Shown piece after piece: positions 27,801-33,971 of a DNA stretch of 44,418 bases. This DNA comes from a virus. A program made the position numbers and the translations under genes. The notes under the pieces are model-generated. The model worked only from the letters and a program-made list of their open reading frames with translations. It had not been told where the DNA came from and made no database searches. Position 1 is the first letter of the stretch. Each line of letters opens with the position of its first letter. Where the stretch lies: positions 1 through 44,418 of IMG/VR virus record IMGVR_UViG_3300021185_001090; one strand, given 5' to 3'.

Positions 27801-30071
27801 AAGGTCTACGACATGCTTCAGTATCAGCGGGATCGTATGGTAGAGGCAGGTTTGCTTGACGAAGACTCCCGTGCAGACTGGGAAGATACTTACGAGTTCT
27901 ATGTGCCCCTTAAGGGTTTTGCGGCAGAAGAGAAGGGCGATCAATATACACGAACCGCCAAGGCTAGAGGATTTTCCATAGTTGGCAGTGAAAGTATGAA
28001 GGCTAGAGGTCGAAAGACTCTTCCGGTCAACCCGCTGTTTAGTGCGATTGAAGATGTCCAGATGAAAATAATTCGGGCGAGAAAAAATGAAACCGCCCAA
28101 ACCTTTTTGGACCTACTTAGCAAGCTGGGTAACAGTGACAGCTACACTATATATAACAATAAGTTCAGACCACCCAAGCGTAGTGACGAGCTGACCATGC
28201 AAGACATGGATGAGATGAAGAATGCGAGAAGGGTTAATGGCGACCCTGAGTATGTTCAGGTAAAGAAAGGTGGGCAGACGTTCTTTATACACTTCAAGAG
28301 CGACGAGCTTAACCATGCGCTACAGGACATGAGCGTAGCGATGCTTGACCGTAACAACACAATCATGGACGGCGCTTTAACCTTCGCAACTAAGTTCCAG
28401 ACGTTTAGGCGAAACATGCTAATCAACTACAACCCGTCGTGGGGTCTGGTGAACCCAATGCGTGATGTTGCTACGGGTCTTATCTATGCGCTAGCAGAGT
28501 CCGATAAAAAGGGCAGCAGAACGCAGGGCAAGAACCTTGTAGGTGCTATGGCAAAAAGCTACGTTCCAGCTCTGCGGTCAATGTATAGAGTGTTACGAGG
28601 AAAGCCTATTCGTAAGAACACACTCGACCAGTACGCCGCTGACTTCATGGCAGACGGTGCATCCACAGGCATGATGCTAGTAAAGGATCAGGCTGAGCAG
28701 CTGAGAATCCTAAAAAACAAACTTAAGAAAAGTAACACTAGAGACTCTCTTAGGTACATAGCTAAATGGGTTGAAGACTTTAACACTCAGATGGAGAACG
28801 GTGTTCGCCTCGCGGCTTACGTTGAAGCGAGAAAGGTAGGCACAGACAAGCAGACAGCTGCTACCTTAGCGAAAGACCTGACAGTAAACTTTAACCGTAA
28901 GGGTGAGCACACTGCTCAAGTAAACGCTGCATTCCTGTTCTTCAACGCATCTATTCAGGGCACTGTCAACATAGCTCAGGCTCTGGGTAGTAATGACGGC
29001 AAGAAGGTTACCAAAGCTAGAATAGCAGCTGCAAGCATGGTTGCCATTGGTGCAGCGGTTGCATACGCCAACATCATAACTTCTGATGAAGACGACGATG
29101 GCGAAGCTGATTACGCGGACCTCCCTGAGCACGCAAAGAATCGTGCCCTATTGATGATGTACGGCAATGAGGAGGGCTTTGCGTTGCAGCTTCCTTATGG
29201 CTACAACTTCTTTACCAACATCGGTCGGCTTTCTGCTGAGATGGCTATGGGAATAAACACTCCAGAAGAAACAGCGTTTCATTTGGCTAACAACGCGATG
29301 CTTAACTTTATGCCAATCGCGCCTGCGTCAGGAGACTCGTGGGAAGAGAAGATGAGAGGTTTCTATCCTGACATGCTGGAGGTCCACCAAGACCTTATGG
29401 CGAACAAGAACTTCTTTGGGAGCGAAGTCTATATCGAGCAGAATCCGTTTTTGGTTGAGCGCTCAGCGGCGTATAACTCAAGACGATCTACACCAAAGGC
29501 GTTTACAGCGACTACCGAGTTCCTCAACGACGCCACAGGGGGTGATAAGTACGAGGACGGGTTTGTATCTATCAACCCAGACAAGATGAAGTATGTGTAT
29601 GAATACTTCCTTGGGGGTGTAGGTCGATTCGTAAGCCAGTCATCAGACGTTGCGTCACGAATGCTTATGGATGAAGACTTCAGAAAGCAAGACCTTCCAG
29701 TTGTTGGAACCTTCTTTGAGAGTCCTTCCGAATATGAGGACAGATTTGAGTTCTACGATAACGCGGATGAGACAGAAAAGGTCATAAAACGATTTTCAGA
29801 AGCCAATGAAGATGGAGACTTAGCTGCTCTGCAAGAGCTTAACCAAAAATATCAATCTTTCGCGCCTTTGATTAATGGTGGAAAGCGTAGCCTTTACAGG
29901 AGAGCAACTAGAGACTTACGAAAATACGCAGCGAATCGCAAGTTGGTAATGAGACAAGATATTACTATCGAACGGCGTAACGAAATACTCAAGGCTATAG
30001 ATGAGCGAGAGAATCTGACATTCGACATATTCAACAAGGCTTACAGGAAAGCCGAGAGAGAGATGAAATGA
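21849..30071 (+). CDS. 2740-residue polyvalent internal virion protein with HExxH motif
   Basis: The largest gene, about 305 kDa. A hydrophobic stretch (about residues 122-151, DLAGMVVGGGLATLATKAV) could enter a membrane. At H690-E691-V-Y-H694 stands a zinc metallopeptidase motif (TMTHEVYHAAD), with an EE pair at 772-773 before FAQLGALF as a possible third ligand. A disordered linker rich in Pro, Glu, Gly and Ser follows (about 812-897). Residues about 1200-1400 (YGRFWYERSGR, then ITSPSTPVDTN) resemble DUF7178 of phage polyvalent proteins, and about 2190-2420 (NYNPSWGLVNPMRDVATG, FNRKGEHTAQVNAAF, FFNASIQG) resembles LPD38. Such proteins are packaged and injected with the DNA; gp16 of T7 is the positional counterpart, but no lytic transglycosylase motif is seen. 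A GGTGAG ribosome site precedes ATG. Confidence 0.75.
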   Translation: MPLKSVTQFSESEYYAARDALLEDESNSLQPTEGQPDPAPELDPTLDAAPDTAGNFSRGFSSGVDNMQALYGGGKALLGSAFNNEEMVAEGMAYYQEKQAEAQQNLPDSTFGDIDSASDFGAWAAYTLGSAVPDLAGMVVGGGLATLATKAVVKKGATEFAEKYAKDKAEALVERGISEEVAQSASKEIADKIVADQLAGITAKAGTVGAGLYAGQQGASSTFARTLEETGEEAPVAALASGTLQAAINAIPVGVALTKFLPKGKSDDAVEFISGSISDKGAWFGSFLKDVTAQSGMEGATEALQYVVEEEVISYVNNNFTENEKREYFDYISNERKRAGIIEQAAGGTLFGFATGSAGAGVKAATGGYDSDVNMGDGAKIIRTQSVNDPEFGARIREMYDRAKDDAANGRTSLGEMVPSERPIDPITGELATTWNAEGALDPETNRPYTEEQLNQAILLDFNAAEEPIDLPEGDLPEPAVSADTQNTGFGENTLPPSPQPPQADIVDDFKPAPAFGGVAVSEGTRDAGPAHRWDGELSPVDQPVQEQLMQLSMKAATPEAMDPNNTDVIVEAIDQDDVDRIFDRNESLKIATTDKPKGKSLPTIDEVYGNDAAQVTNSVAGVMADLSANGVPTSFMDSVTGVYVHKESEVDAPALTGRSARGISVNQDLLSGSLTDSEQLSELAWTMTHEVYHAADFAMGLSDKDSRFGIEIDEAADAPTVVMGDIMQEIYDNWVDGTAVGERFDYPFNNLVDDIENLEKDNAGLNVNYREEVFAQLGALFHSNPKQLQELAPQAYNYIKDIRDSNLQTAVVQETANEPSPSQENPDTTQPEGISGEVRAPPESGSIEVVQPESTGSDGEASLGDGRADTSVEGQVQEEAGQRERPAVQEPKVKKKSITEQNVEASRQYAIAQGEQGSDNKFYTPALKKDFLEGFRQGYANTLGMVYQPDEAGSIGADKSIQFSEGYYAGNTTLRDETSARDQEESGGSIEGMRFSETEINNPANAVDDIPIEITKPAAKGKFTKSPNWQDTGNLVATFADGDRYTVYFDDQAKDAGDEVYYTSVDGKIPEDQASLGQTQAEALRGLQEHRQKLFDAGEKTFNTPLDPDVGNEVEFKAWSFIDEKGSVTEKQLRAKFKSLEDNQFENLKDRLTSMDNPDEAVVFEDGRYYAPDTYQEKIFGELDDPSFVLAYKPPRRTKNGKYVGSPAGIDTPAKLARIRRFVKELAKQGEYGRFWYERSGRTVLEITGGDVEEAKKIVQAIAITSPSTPVDTNYEYAIQAYYQWKNGQPIETGRFPKSMGEKITKVFNGESWSGRKTNNFEQNLLRSIDDSLDQGVTTDLWMMRAFGYTSDAATDLNYDFVENETIRIAEDLGWEPQQVQAAIWVEIKSRMESKQVKAEVDKKSELKGNYKWVTEKGKKIRNFKDLDSEKAHSTLWVNTALNYKPTEAERNTAKFDYRDATLNKMAQVSVESIPSTKSGHFPEIFSASQGEILEYHHAIEQAFLDDNGVDIVAKELGLLQMGKSQGIGAWEGRNDPVTQNEIVLPRQYREKNDGVVSDDANDLVAAYAAVKGTLLKQDGVGWHRPFFKKSNTKASQNGMHVSIGRPLNMRETRELSAALDSYGLGGNIVSTQDGVRVINYSDESGNPYSGLPNFKTGKNNLDFKYAIINSVEAMSFDGDLDAEVVGFVSANDLLENDWTENKNGEGYLQGRLRERPDLQGRVSSLITQLQPRVREVEAEFAGTYGWTRNNDLNRDFGGAVDEPSFIKRKINNAKNKTLDDGSPSTNAFSHNDEADGQSDMYKRLKKKPAFKSLVDRYAPLEEFENQAADYLEYGRLPAELSPRDQENLAHGKVQNDLNALYENYVDPIGDLIAELKLDPEAIGTYLIAKHAAERNDVIAAKVKAQRDKNIARVEKEIDRLLSDTGVDHTVALETQRFKLDKYKTMPLAFQNNGSGMTYAQAESVLRLAEKEGTKADVEKVAAKVYDMLQYQRDRMVEAGLLDEDSRADWEDTYEFYVPLKGFAAEEKGDQYTRTAKARGFSIVGSESMKARGRKTLPVNPLFSAIEDVQMKIIRARKNETAQTFLDLLSKLGNSDSYTIYNNKFRPPKRSDELTMQDMDEMKNARRVNGDPEYVQVKKGGQTFFIHFKSDELNHALQDMSVAMLDRNNTIMDGALTFATKFQTFRRNMLINYNPSWGLVNPMRDVATGLIYALAESDKKGSRTQGKNLVGAMAKSYVPALRSMYRVLRGKPIRKNTLDQYAADFMADGASTGMMLVKDQAEQLRILKNKLKKSNTRDSLRYIAKWVEDFNTQMENGVRLAAYVEARKVGTDKQTAATLAKDLTVNFNRKGEHTAQVNAAFLFFNASIQGTVNIAQALGSNDGKKVTKARIAAASMVAIGAAVAYANIITSDEDDDGEADYADLPEHAKNRALLMMYGNEEGFALQLPYGYNFFTNIGRLSAEMAMGINTPEETAFHLANNAMLNFMPIAPASGDSWEEKMRGFYPDMLEVHQDLMANKNFFGSEVYIEQNPFLVERSAAYNSRRSTPKAFTATTEFLNDATGGDKYEDGFVSINPDKMKYVYEYFLGGVGRFVSQSSDVASRMLMDEDFRKQDLPVVGTFFESPSEYEDRFEFYDNADETEKVIKRFSEANEDGDLAALQELNQKYQSFAPLINGGKRSLYRRATRDLRKYAANRKLVMRQDITIERRNEILKAIDERENLTFDIFNKAYRKAEREMK
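24301..24531 (+). CDS. Candidate embedded gene, out of frame inside the polyvalent gene
   Basis: A 76-residue frame, +1 to the host gene. It starts with ATG preceded by AGGAG at an ideal 7 nt. Its product is rich in Gln, Lys, Asn, Leu and Tyr, with a plausible helix (SLNQLDQMAKQALEMGEP) and a Trp, and ends in a Lys-rich tail. The host frame over exactly this stretch is low-complexity linker rich in Pro, Glu, Gly and Ser. This is what overprinting looks like, but chance cannot be excluded without a comparison across related phages. Confidence 0.4.
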   Translation: MNRVQVKRIPTPPNLKAYQEKFGHRQSPEASRSYSLNQLDQMAKQALEMGEPIPQWRDRSKKKLDNVNDQQYKNLK

Positions 30072-30083
30072 TAGCTGAGATCA

Positions 30084-30806
30084 GTGAAGAGAACTAACGT
30101 GAGAGCTTTAGGTGCAGCAGCGCTATTACTCACATCAATTGCTGTTGGCGAAGAGTCAACTAATAGTGAGAACAATCAGGATGGTTCGTTAAATACGAAT
30201 ACCGTCGATTCTACGGTAAGCAGCAATAACAACAGCACGGATCACAGTACCAGCAACACTTACAACGGCGCAGGAAGCTCATCTGACATGCCAGTCGGCA
30301 GCGCTATAGCACCTAGCTACATGTCTAATGGGATTGAGACGTGCTTGCAGGGTACTGGCAGCAGTATTCAGACAGGCATAGTCGGATACACGTCGGGCAA
30401 CTATAAGGTAGATGAGTACTGTAATAGGCGCAGGAATGCCAAGGTTCTTAGTGATCTAGGCATGAAGGTCGCAGCCATTGCTGTTATGTGTGCAGACGAA
30501 GCGGTGTTTAGAGCCATGTTTGTTTCTGGAACACCTTGCCCTGTAATCAAGGGTGGAAGGTTGGTTGTTGGTCGCCGCGCATTTTTGTTAATGAAGATGC
30601 AGCCGTCTCTTTATATCCCAGACTACGGAGAAGTCAGGTTTCGTAAGTCCGCTACCTTTAGCAAAAAGCCCCCAGTGAAAAAATATAGCGATACTCAGAA
30701 GTGGTACAACTCAATACTTGGAATAGGAGCAGAACATGAGACAGAAGAGGTGGCAGATAGCGACTCTAGCCAGTCTGTTAGCGATAAGTTCCGCTACAAA
30801 AAGTAG
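30084..30806 (+). CDS. Exported Cys-containing hypothetical protein
   Basis: 240 residues with an N-terminal signal peptide: basic start (KRTNVR), hydrophobic core GAAALLLTSIAVG and likely cleavage near residue 22. A Ser/Asn/Thr-rich linker follows (about 25-75), then a globular part with five Cys (ETCLQG, DEYCNRRR, MCADE, TPCPV) and a basic C-terminal segment. Start is GTG 30084 or GTG 30099; both keep the signal core. It lies just after the giant internal protein and overlaps the next exported protein by 71 nt. It may act at the envelope during lysis or superinfection exclusion, or be a virion part. Family unknown. Confidence 0.6.
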   Translation: MKRTNVRALGAAALLLTSIAVGEESTNSENNQDGSLNTNTVDSTVSSNNNSTDHSTSNTYNGAGSSSDMPVGSAIAPSYMSNGIETCLQGTGSSIQTGIVGYTSGNYKVDEYCNRRRNAKVLSDLGMKVAAIAVMCADEAVFRAMFVSGTPCPVIKGGRLVVGRRAFLLMKMQPSLYIPDYGEVRFRKSATFSKKPPVKKYSDTQKWYNSILGIGAEHETEEVADSDSSQSVSDKFRYKK

Positions 30807-31620
30807 CGAGCTAGACAATTTGATAGCGGCATCATCTGCCATTGTTGATCAGATGGACAAAGGAATTATGCTTGCTGGTGCAGCACAAGGCTATGCTTAC
30901 ACTGGGGCAGGAATTTCTGACGGCTCTTTAGCGGGAACAGCTTATATCAGCTCGGAGCAAGTACAGGCGTACAACGCAGCACTGTCTGGCATGCAAGCCT
31001 ATAATCCCTATGGTAGCGCCGTAGACTATCTGCAAGAAGAGGCAGCGGCACAGCTTGAGCTTATGGATGCAGCTTTGGATGTATTTACCGATGTTGTTGT
31101 GGATATGATTGCCGTTCAGAATGTCGCGGAAATAGCAGAGACAGCAGCAACCCCTGACGATGAGGCTGAAGTTCAGCAGTTTGTTGCAGACAACATTGAG
31201 ACTTTGACCATTGATCAGGATGATGCGGACACCTACAACCAAAGTCTGGATGATATAGAAACCCATGCCAACAATGCTGGTGCATTCTTAGGCGTTGCGG
31301 CAAACCCAGAGGCGGTTGCATTCCTAGAAAGTCAGGCTGCCGACCGAAACCTAACAGTCGAAGATAGCTCCATAGCTTATAGCTCTGGCAGTCAAGCGGT
31401 GACACTGACATGGCAGACCAATACAAGAATGCTAGAGCAGACAAGCGTTTTCTTAAATGGCACAGATCAGTTTGGAATAGATATGTACTTCTCTGGTTCC
31501 GATGTTCTTTTGGCAGGTAAAGAGTCTGAGCTTTATATAACTGGTCCGACACATTTGGGTTACCAATGTTTTGTGTACGGTATTGAATGCGATGAATCTA
31601 CGGAGTCTGATGGCACATGA
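30736..31620 (+). CDS. Exported Ala/Asp-rich hypothetical protein
   Basis: 294 residues with a signal peptide (MRQKRWQIATLASLLAISSA). The mature part is acidic and Ala-rich with helices (NLIAASSAIVDQMDKG, AAAQLELMDAALDVFTDVV) and a C-terminal beta region (AVTLTWQTNTRM, DMYFSGSDVLLAGKE) with two Cys near the end. ATG 30736 is secure: AGGAGCAGAAC precedes it, so the gene starts inside the previous one in another frame, overlapping it by 71 nt. The pair may act together in the periplasm or outer membrane. It ends in an ATGA overlap with the next gene. Function unknown. Confidence 0.65.
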   Translation: MRQKRWQIATLASLLAISSATKSSELDNLIAASSAIVDQMDKGIMLAGAAQGYAYTGAGISDGSLAGTAYISSEQVQAYNAALSGMQAYNPYGSAVDYLQEEAAAQLELMDAALDVFTDVVVDMIAVQNVAEIAETAATPDDEAEVQQFVADNIETLTIDQDDADTYNQSLDDIETHANNAGAFLGVAANPEAVAFLESQAADRNLTVEDSSIAYSSGSQAVTLTWQTNTRMLEQTSVFLNGTDQFGIDMYFSGSDVLLAGKESELYITGPTHLGYQCFVYGIECDESTESDGT

Positions 31621-32093
31621 GTTTAGCTGAAACTGAATTAACGATAGGCGGTACATCTTTTAAGGGCGTTTACATTGCTATACTTTTAAGCCTAGCGACT
31701 ACCCTTGGCGGTGGCGTATGGACAGCAAGCTCACTGTATTCAAGGCTAGAGGCAGTCGAGTCACAACAGATTCCAGACATAGTGCCTCTGGAGGAAAAGA
31801 TTCTACTGGTAGAGCAAGAGCTTGAAGCAAATGATGTAGGTCAGCTGCAAGGCAAACTGGCAGAGTTGGGCGTAAACCTCTTAACGATCAAGGATCAGCA
31901 AGCCGCTCTACTGGACATCAATACAAAGGTCACTGATCTTGAGAAAGACATTGAGACCATGAAGTCCACGGTAAAGCAGGCTGAACTAATTACAGCTAAA
32001 AGCGAAGACATTGATAAGAGGATTCAGGCAATCGGACGGGATTTAGATTCTGTTTGGGAGGCGCTTGACTACGTCTCTAATCCATTAAAGTGA
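31617..32093 (+). CDS. Membrane-anchored coiled-coil protein
   Basis: 158 residues: a short N-terminal segment, one membrane segment (about residues 17-40, GVYIAILLSLATTLGGGVW), then a long coiled coil to the end (EAVESQQIPDIVPLEEKI onwards). The shape resembles i-spanins or small virion anchor proteins, but no partner o-spanin gene is seen inside it or beside it. It is the last gene of the late block. An ATGA overlap couples it to the exported gene before it. A role in lysis or in envelope anchoring is an inference. Confidence 0.6.
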   Translation: MSLAETELTIGGTSFKGVYIAILLSLATTLGGGVWTASSLYSRLEAVESQQIPDIVPLEEKILLVEQELEANDVGQLQGKLAELGVNLLTIKDQQAALLDINTKVTDLEKDIETMKSTVKQAELITAKSEDIDKRIQAIGRDLDSVWEALDYVSNPLK

Positions 32094-32265
32094 ATTGGTT
32101 AGATCGTTATAAGCGATAAGACAAAGACCAGCTAGAACACAAGTACATATAACAACCATTACAAATAACCCTTACTCTCAATTAAAGTGAGGGCGCATTG
32201 TAGTGGCAGTTATGCGTTATGTGAAATGCAACTTTAGAATCACATAGATACCATAATTGGTATGT
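32094..32265. other. Gene-free stretch between late block and integration module, with dyads
   Basis: No coding frame is seen. There is a weak hairpin at 32169-32193 (CCCTTAC / GTGAGGG, one G-T pair, 11-nt loop), a near-palindrome ATCGTTATAAGCGAT at 32103-32117, and a perfect ATACCA-TAAT-TGGTAT dyad at 32248-32263. The hairpin may end late transcription, but no T run follows. The dyads may be integrase or accessory protein sites of attP. Confidence 0.4.
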
Positions 32266-32457
32266 CTAAAAGATAATACATAGAATCACGGTGATCCCAA
32301 GCCAAGTGACAACATGCACATTGGTCAGGTGATAGTTGCCTGCGTTGAGCCAAGTGCTCATGGTCCCGCCAATCTCTTTCAGATCTCGCTCAGCTTCCTT
32401 GATTGCTTCATCGGCAAAATGGTTAGCTTGTTTAATTTTATCCTTAATGCTGTGCAT
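32266..32457 (-). CDS. 63-residue membrane protein beside attP
   Basis: The frame is open from 32484, but ATG 32457 has GAGGAG 7 nt upstream and is preferred. The product has an amphipathic charged N-terminal half (IKDKIKQANHFADEAIKEAE) and a C-terminal membrane segment (HVVTWLGITVILCIIF). It stands alone, against the late block, and next to the attachment core, the usual place for lysogenic conversion genes. A prophage-expressed envelope or exclusion factor, or a small toxin-like peptide, is possible. No family recognised. Confidence 0.6.
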   Translation of the reverse strand: MHSIKDKIKQANHFADEAIKEAERDLKEIGGTMSTWLNAGNYHLTNVHVVTWLGITVILCIIF

Positions 32458-32540
32458 TGTTTTCTCCTCAATATAACCAGCCATAACCTTGCGGCATGAA
32501 TCTGTAAGTTATTGATTTAATTGAATAAAAAAATATATTA

Positions 32541-32595
32541 GAGCAGTTGCTTCGTAAGCAATTGGTCGGAGGTTCAAGTCCTCTTTCCGGCACCA
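32541..32595 (+). other. attP core: 3' part of tRNA-Thr(CGT)
   Basis: 55 nt that fold as the 3' 72% of a tRNA, from the 3' side of the D stem (GAGC) to CCA. The anticodon stem GTTGC/GCAAT encloses the loop TTCGTAA with anticodon CGT. The T arm GGAGG-TTCAAGT-CCTCT follows, then the acceptor strand TTCCGGC, discriminator A and CCA. The 5' part (acceptor 5' strand and 5' D arm) is absent: AT-rich phage DNA stands in its place. This is the standard phage copy of a tRNA gene end that restores the host tRNA on integration. The integrase gene lies 69 bp away. Confidence 0.9.
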
Positions 32596-32625
32596 TTTCT
32601 TTACTTATCAATAGGTTACAGCTGT

Positions 32626-32662
32626 TTAATTATCGTTTTGATTGTGATTAATTATCGTTTTG
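32626..32662 (+). repeat. Two 15-bp direct repeats, candidate integrase arm sites
   Basis: TTAATTATCGTTTTG occurs exactly at 32626-32640 and 32648-32662, a 22-bp period (close to two helical turns), between the att core and the integrase stop. Lambda-type integrases bind such repeated arm sites with their N-terminal domain. Confidence 0.7.
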
Positions 32663-32663
32663 G

Positions 32664-33581
32664 TTAAATTATTCCTTCAATATTTGACGATGCGATCTGT
32701 CTTTGGGCTTGGTTAAGATGGGCGTATCTTTGCAGTGATTTGCGATCCTTCCATCCTCCCAGTTCCATGAGAACCATTTCGCTCGTCCCCCTCTGGATGT
32801 GCCAACTAGCAAATGTATGACGCATTGTGTGGAAGGTTACCCCTGCTGGTAATCCAGCTTCACGGCAAGCCTTCTTGTAGGTTTTGTTATTGATCTCACT
32901 CAACACCTTGCCTACCTTGCTGCCACCACCTACCTGCTGAACAAACACATGATCTATTCCGTTACGGAGATACATATGCTTTTCAACGAGGGCGTCATTC
33001 AGAGCTTTGCGACGTTCTAGTACTTTCTGAGCATCTCTGTTCAGAGGTATCAGAATGTCTTCGCCCATCTTGGCATCCTCACCGGAAACATTTAGAGCAG
33101 AAAAGTCTGGCTCTACTTGATCCCACTTCAGAAGCCTCACGTTAGATGCTCGCAGTCCTGTTGAGACTGCAAACCTAACCATGTCGGCTCTCAAATCATC
33201 CAAGATACAAATCAGTCTCTGAATCTGCTCAGGCTTCAAGAAGAGTTTACTCTTCGTCTCAGGGTACACAGACAACTTAGGGACTCGATCAACATGCTCT
33301 TTTGAGAGGGCGTAGTTGAGGATAGACCGGAAAGTTATGATGTGCTTATTGACCCAGCTGTTGCTGACTTTTTGACCAATTCTCCTTTTGGATGGTTGCT
33401 TCCGCAGGTTCTCTATAAAGTTATCGATAAGAGCGATCTTCTCGAATTCCTTTACCGGCGTAGAGCCAAACACCTTAACAAGGTTGTTAGCTGCTATGAC
33501 CGTGGTCCTCTGCTTCTCTTCATTGTGTGCGCTTGGCTGTGCCAAATAACGCTCAGTTACTTCTTTAAATGTTAAGTTCAT
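32664..33581 (-). CDS. int: Tyrosine integrase
   Basis: 305 residues, average for a phage tyrosine recombinase. An N-terminal SAM-like core-binding domain (about 5-105) precedes the catalytic domain. All catalytic residues are in place: Arg144 (TGLRASNVRLLKW), Lys171 (DAKMGED), His251 and Arg254 (HTMRHTFAS), Trp277 at the His/Trp site (GGWKD) and the nucleophile Tyr286 (LQRYAHL). It inserts the phage into, and with helper proteins removes it from, the host tRNA-Thr. ATG 33605 is open in frame but has no ribosome site; ATG 33581 has GGAGA 7 nt upstream. The gene stands last in the leftward operon direction and has its own leader. Confidence 0.95.
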   Translation of the reverse strand: MNLTFKEVTERYLAQPSAHNEEKQRTTVIAANNLVKVFGSTPVKEFEKIALIDNFIENLRKQPSKRRIGQKVSNSWVNKHIITFRSILNYALSKEHVDRVPKLSVYPETKSKLFLKPEQIQRLICILDDLRADMVRFAVSTGLRASNVRLLKWDQVEPDFSALNVSGEDAKMGEDILIPLNRDAQKVLERRKALNDALVEKHMYLRNGIDHVFVQQVGGGSKVGKVLSEINNKTYKKACREAGLPAGVTFHTMRHTFASWHIQRGTSEMVLMELGGWKDRKSLQRYAHLNQAQRQIASSNIEGII

Positions 33582-33622
33582 ATTCGTCTCCGTGAACAGA
33601 GACATGCCGCGATGTCAGATTA
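33582..33622 (-). promoter_or_regulatory. Integrase leader with -10-like TAATCT and GTCTC/GAGAC dyad
   Basis: Read on the minus strand, TAATCT (33622-33617) is preceded by GGTGT, and lies upstream of an inverted pair GTCTC / GAGAC (about 33587-33606) that overlaps the ribosome site. The 9-mer ATTAACACC (plus strand) and the GTCTCCGT and GAGACAT half-sites also occur in the promoter of the annealing gene. The -35 is poor, so activation may be required. Confidence 0.45.
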
Positions 33623-33660
33623 ACACCAGCATGTCCTGAGAAAAAGGTCTGTTTCGAGGG

Positions 33661-33718
33661 GACAGGTAGACCAAGCCTGTCAGTAGGTGTGAGGAGGGAA
33701 CACCTACCCCTCTAGGGG
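33661..33718 (-). other. Three stacked hairpins downstream of the recombination operon
   Basis: On the minus strand: CCCC/GGGG (33707-33718), a perfect 8-bp stem GTAGGTGT/ACACCTAC with loop TCCCTCCTC (33683-33707), and a perfect 6-bp stem GACAGG/CCTGTC (33661-33681). No T run follows any of them. This may be a structured 3' end, an RNase barrier, or a regulatory RNA between operon and integrase. Confidence 0.5.
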
Positions 33719-33725
33719 GGAAATC

Positions 33726-33971
33726 CTAGTGAGCTTTGGAAGCAAGCTCGCCTTCAAGTTCCTCTGCCTCATACGGCTCAGGCAGTAGCTTCATCGCTTC
33801 TTTCATATTCAGATCAGCGCCTTTCTGCGCTGCTGATATCAGGGCTCCGATCAAACCAATGGCTTGGCTAGATTGCTGGGCTGCACCGAGCAGCTCTTTG
33901 CAGTTGTCACTCAGATCGTCTAACAGGTAATTCTTGTTATCGATGCTAATCAGTTGAGGTTGCTCGCTCAT
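33726..33971 (-). CDS. Small hypothetical protein (DUF6447-like)
   Basis: 81 residues starting MSEQPQLISIDNKNYLLDDLSDNCKEL; the start ISIDNKNYLLDDLSD resembles small phage/bacterial proteins of DUF6447, which have a strand-turn then helical bundle. The remainder is helical (QAIGLIGALISAAQKG). A longer frame to 34085 exists but covers the upstream gene; ATG 33971 has AGGAA at the right distance and forms an ATGA overlap with the previous gene's stop. It is the last gene of the recombination operon. Role unknown. Confidence 0.6.
   Translation of the reverse strand: MSEQPQLISIDNKNYLLDDLSDNCKELLGAAQQSSQAIGLIGALISAAQKGADLNMKEAMKLLPEPYEAEELEGELASKAH

Noticed and set aside
32541-32595. Functional tRNA-Thr gene
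   Set aside because: Only the 3' part is present; the 5' acceptor strand and 5' D arm are not found in the 40 bp upstream, so it cannot fold as a full tRNA.
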